In this document: one piece after another, positions 6,787 through 8,449 of the stretch
Position numbering within the stretch: the first letter of the stretch is position 1
How the letters are laid out: every line of letters begins with the position of its first letter
NCBI GenBank assembly: GCA_017476085.1
Contig: JAFVEJ010000092.1
Location: forward strand, 1 to 8,449
DNA from: Alphaproteobacteria bacterium
GTDB lineage: Bacteria; Pseudomonadota; Alphaproteobacteria; RF32; CAG-977
Direction of reading: 5' to 3'
Length of the DNA: 8,449 bases
Made by a program: the position numbers and the translations under genes
Notes under the pieces: generated by a model
What the model saw: the letters and a program-made list of their open reading frames with translations, nothing else
What the model was told of the DNA's origin: nothing
The model's database searches: none

Positions 6787-7791
6787 TTATATCAAGGGAA
6801 ACTTTTTAAACGGGTTTTCGGGCTTCTTGTACGAAAAACCGAAGAAATCGAAACTGTCTGCCATTCTGTCCGACAGCGGCGCGTAAACTTCCAGCATTTT
6901 ACCGCTCGGCAGCGGCATGCGCAAGGCGCGGGCGTGCAGATGAAGTTCCCGCCCGTGTTTCAGATAATCCGCCGGCGGAAAATCGCCCGTGTATTTGCCG
7001 TCCCCGACAATCGGGTGTCCCATATATTGGCAATGCACGCGAATCTGATGCGTCCGTCCGGTAAGAGGCATCAGCTCCAGCCAGGCGGCTTTTTTATAAG
7101 CCTCATCCACGACACGATAAAGTGTTGCCGCCTTTTGACCGTTTTTTTCATCGACGCGGACGGATTCGCCGCCAAATTCGCCGGTTGTTTTCAACAGCTT
7201 GGCACTGATTTTTCCTTCTTTGATTTCGGGATTTCCGAACACCAAAGCCCAATAGACTTTTTTGGCCTCTCTTGACCGGAAAGCCTCTGCAAGCTTGGCC
7301 GTCGCCGCGGGCGTGCGTCCCAGCACCAAAATACCGCTGGTGTCTTTGTCCAAGCGATGAACCAAACGAGGATTTTCGTCTTTTTCAAAACGCTGATACG
7401 ACAGCATCCCGTCCAGATGACGCGTGACCCCCGTCCCGCCCTGCACCGCCAATCCCGCCGGCTTGTTTAAGACGATCACGTCTTTGTCCTTATAAATCAC
7501 AAGGCTTTGAACGAATTTCGCGTCCTGCTCCGACACGACGACGCTGTCCCGGCGGGCTTTGGCAGCCGCCATCGGCGAGCCTTGTTCCGGTAATGGCGGC
7601 ACGCGCACGGTCTGTCCCGCCGTCAAATGCTGAGACGCTTCGGCTTTTTTGCCGTCCACTTTAATCTGCTTCGTGCGCAATAACTTTTGAAGCTGCCCCT
7701 GCGTCAGCTGCGGATAGTGCCGTTTGAACCAACGGTCAAGCCGGACTTCTCCATCATCGTCGGAAACGGTGACCAAATTAACGCCGCCCAT
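6787..7791 (-). CDS. rluC: 23S rRNA pseudouridine synthase, RluC-type
   Basis: A 334-residue enzyme of the RluA/RluC/RluD family, converting uridines to pseudouridine in RNA. An S4 RNA-binding domain occupies about residues 15-68 (RLDRWFKRHYP to TVRVPPLP). The catalytic domain opens with VLNKPAGLAVQGGTG (107-121), close to the NKPSG-AVHGGSG form typical of RluC. The catalytic aspartate is Asp148 in HRLDKDTSG (145-153), and LTGRTHQIRVH (243-253) is the third family motif. In E. coli RluC modifies positions 955, 2504 and 2580 of 23S rRNA; the targets here are inferred. I choose ATG at 7789-7791, nine bases after AAAGG, rather than the in-frame TTG two codons upstream, which would sit too close to that site. 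The start overlaps the end of rarA by 14 bases. Residues after about 315 form a short species-specific tail. Confidence 0.93.
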   Translation of the reverse strand: MGGVNLVTVSDDDGEVRLDRWFKRHYPQLTQGQLQKLLRTKQIKVDGKKAEASQHLTAGQTVRVPPLPEQGSPMAAAKARRDSVVVSEQDAKFVQSLVIYKDKDVIVLNKPAGLAVQGGTGVTRHLDGMLSYQRFEKDENPRLVHRLDKDTSGILVLGRTPAATAKLAEAFRSREAKKVYWALVFGNPEIKEGKISAKLLKTTGEFGGESVRVDEKNGQKAATLYRVVDEAYKKAAWLELMPLTGRTHQIRVHCQYMGHPIVGDGKYTGDFPPADYLKHGRELHLHARALRMPLPSGKMLEVYAPLSDRMADSFDFFGFSYKKPENPFKKFPLI

Positions 7792-8449
7792 TTTCAATTT
7801 CCTTTCTTAATTTGTCCCAATACGCAATACGCTTGACGATTTCACGTTCAAAGCCGCGTTCGATCGGGCGATAGATTTTTTGCCGCCCCATTTCCTGCGG
7901 AAAATAGTTCGCGCCCGAAAAACCGTTCGCCGTGTCGGGATCGTATTCGTACCCGTCGCTGTACCCCAGTTCTTTCATCAGTTTTGTCGGCGCGTTCAAA
8001 ATATTCATCGGCGGCATTAAAGAACCCGTTTCTTTTGCCAGACGTACGGCCGCGCTCCAGCCTTTATAGACACTGATCGATTTCGGCGCGGTCGCCAGAT
8101 AAACGACCAGCTGTGCCAACGCCAGATCGCCTTCCGGAGAGCCGAGACGCTCATACGCCTGCCAAGCGGACACCGCCTGCAGCAAAGCGTTCGGATCGGC
8201 CATACCGACATCTTCGACGGCGAAACGCGTCAGGCGGCGGAAAATATATTTCGGATCTTCGCCTGCCGTCATCATCCGCGCGACCCAATACAGCCCCGCG
8301 TCGGGATCGGAACCGCGCAAAGACTTGTGCACGGCGCTGATCAAATTGTAGTGCCCTTCCCTGTCCTTGTCGTAAACGGCGGGACGGCGCGCAACGACGG
8401 TCATCATCTTTTCGACCGACAAAGGCCCGTTTGCCAAGTCCCTGTCCGG
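7778..8449 (-). CDS. rarA: Replication-associated recombination protein RarA (MgsA), C-terminal part
   Basis: The last 223 residues of RarA, an AAA+ ATPase related to clamp loaders and RuvB that acts at stalled replication forks. The gene runs off the window, so the Walker A and B motifs and the start are not seen; the frame is open from 8449. The visible part is the family's C-terminal helical and tetramerisation region: HYNLISAVHKSLRGSDPDAG, the LYWVARMM and GEDPKYIFRRL segments, FAVEDVGMADPNAL, the GSPEGDLALAQLVVYLATAPKS stretch, and the near-terminal LMKELGYSDGYEYD followed by FPQEM. These match the family closely and without interruption. It is the most upstream visible gene of the minus-strand operon. 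Its stop codon lies inside the start of rluC. The region is GC-rich (39 of 60 bases at 8281-8340 by hand count). Confidence 0.95.
   Translation of the reverse strand, partial: PDRDLANGPLSVEKMMTVVARRPAVYDKDREGHYNLISAVHKSLRGSDPDAGLYWVARMMTAGEDPKYIFRRLTRFAVEDVGMADPNALLQAVSAWQAYERLGSPEGDLALAQLVVYLATAPKSISVYKGWSAAVRLAKETGSLMPPMNILNAPTKLMKELGYSDGYEYDPDTANGFSGANYFPQEMGRQKIYRPIERGFEREIVKRIAYWDKLRKEIENGRR

Noticed and set aside
6634..7275. Plus-strand 213-codon open frame spanning the asmA-rluC junction
   Set aside because: Antisense to two firmly identified genes, with no recognisable domain and no ribosome site or promoter of its own.

Overview
The window looks like ordinary chromosome from an alphaproteobacterium, probably a moderately AT-rich one. 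The best lineage marker is an ATP12-family F1-ATPase assembly chaperone gene, a family shared by Alphaproteobacteria and mitochondria. It lies in a rarA - rluC - ... - ATP12 order that I recall from many alphaproteobacterial genomes. I cannot place it more finely. No mobile element, CRISPR array, phage gene or obvious horizontally acquired module is visible.

Left part (1-3713). A HAD-superfamily phosphatase gene (minus strand) ends near a hairpin terminator at the window edge. A 359-bp AT-rich gap carrying divergent promoters separates it from mazG (plus strand), which encodes a house-cleaning NTP pyrophosphohydrolase. mazG converges on an alpha/beta-hydrolase (lipase-like) gene on the minus strand whose nucleophile motif is altered. 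That gene is divergent from rnhA (RNase HI, plus strand).

Middle (3714-3877). A GC-rich hairpin with U-tracts on both sides can end rnhA on the plus strand and tRNA-Leu(GAG) on the minus strand. The tRNA gene encodes its own CCA and has a well-placed sigma70-type promoter.

Right part (3916-8449). Five minus-strand genes are packed as one apparent operon, in transcription order rarA (5' part outside the window), rluC, an AsmA-family membrane-anchored protein, ATP12-like chaperone and acyP. Neighbours overlap by 14 bp, sit 10 bp apart, overlap by 1 bp or abut exactly, which suggests translational coupling. Their functions are diverse: replication-fork repair, 23S rRNA pseudouridylation, envelope biogenesis, ATP synthase assembly and acyl-phosphate hydrolysis. 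They look like co-transcribed housekeeping genes rather than one pathway.

The points most worth a second look are the N-terminally short ATP12 protein, the lipase-like protein whose catalytic serine position aligns with glycine, and the sharp drop in GC content between rarA/rluC and the AsmA gene. I did not find convincing evidence for a new biological system.
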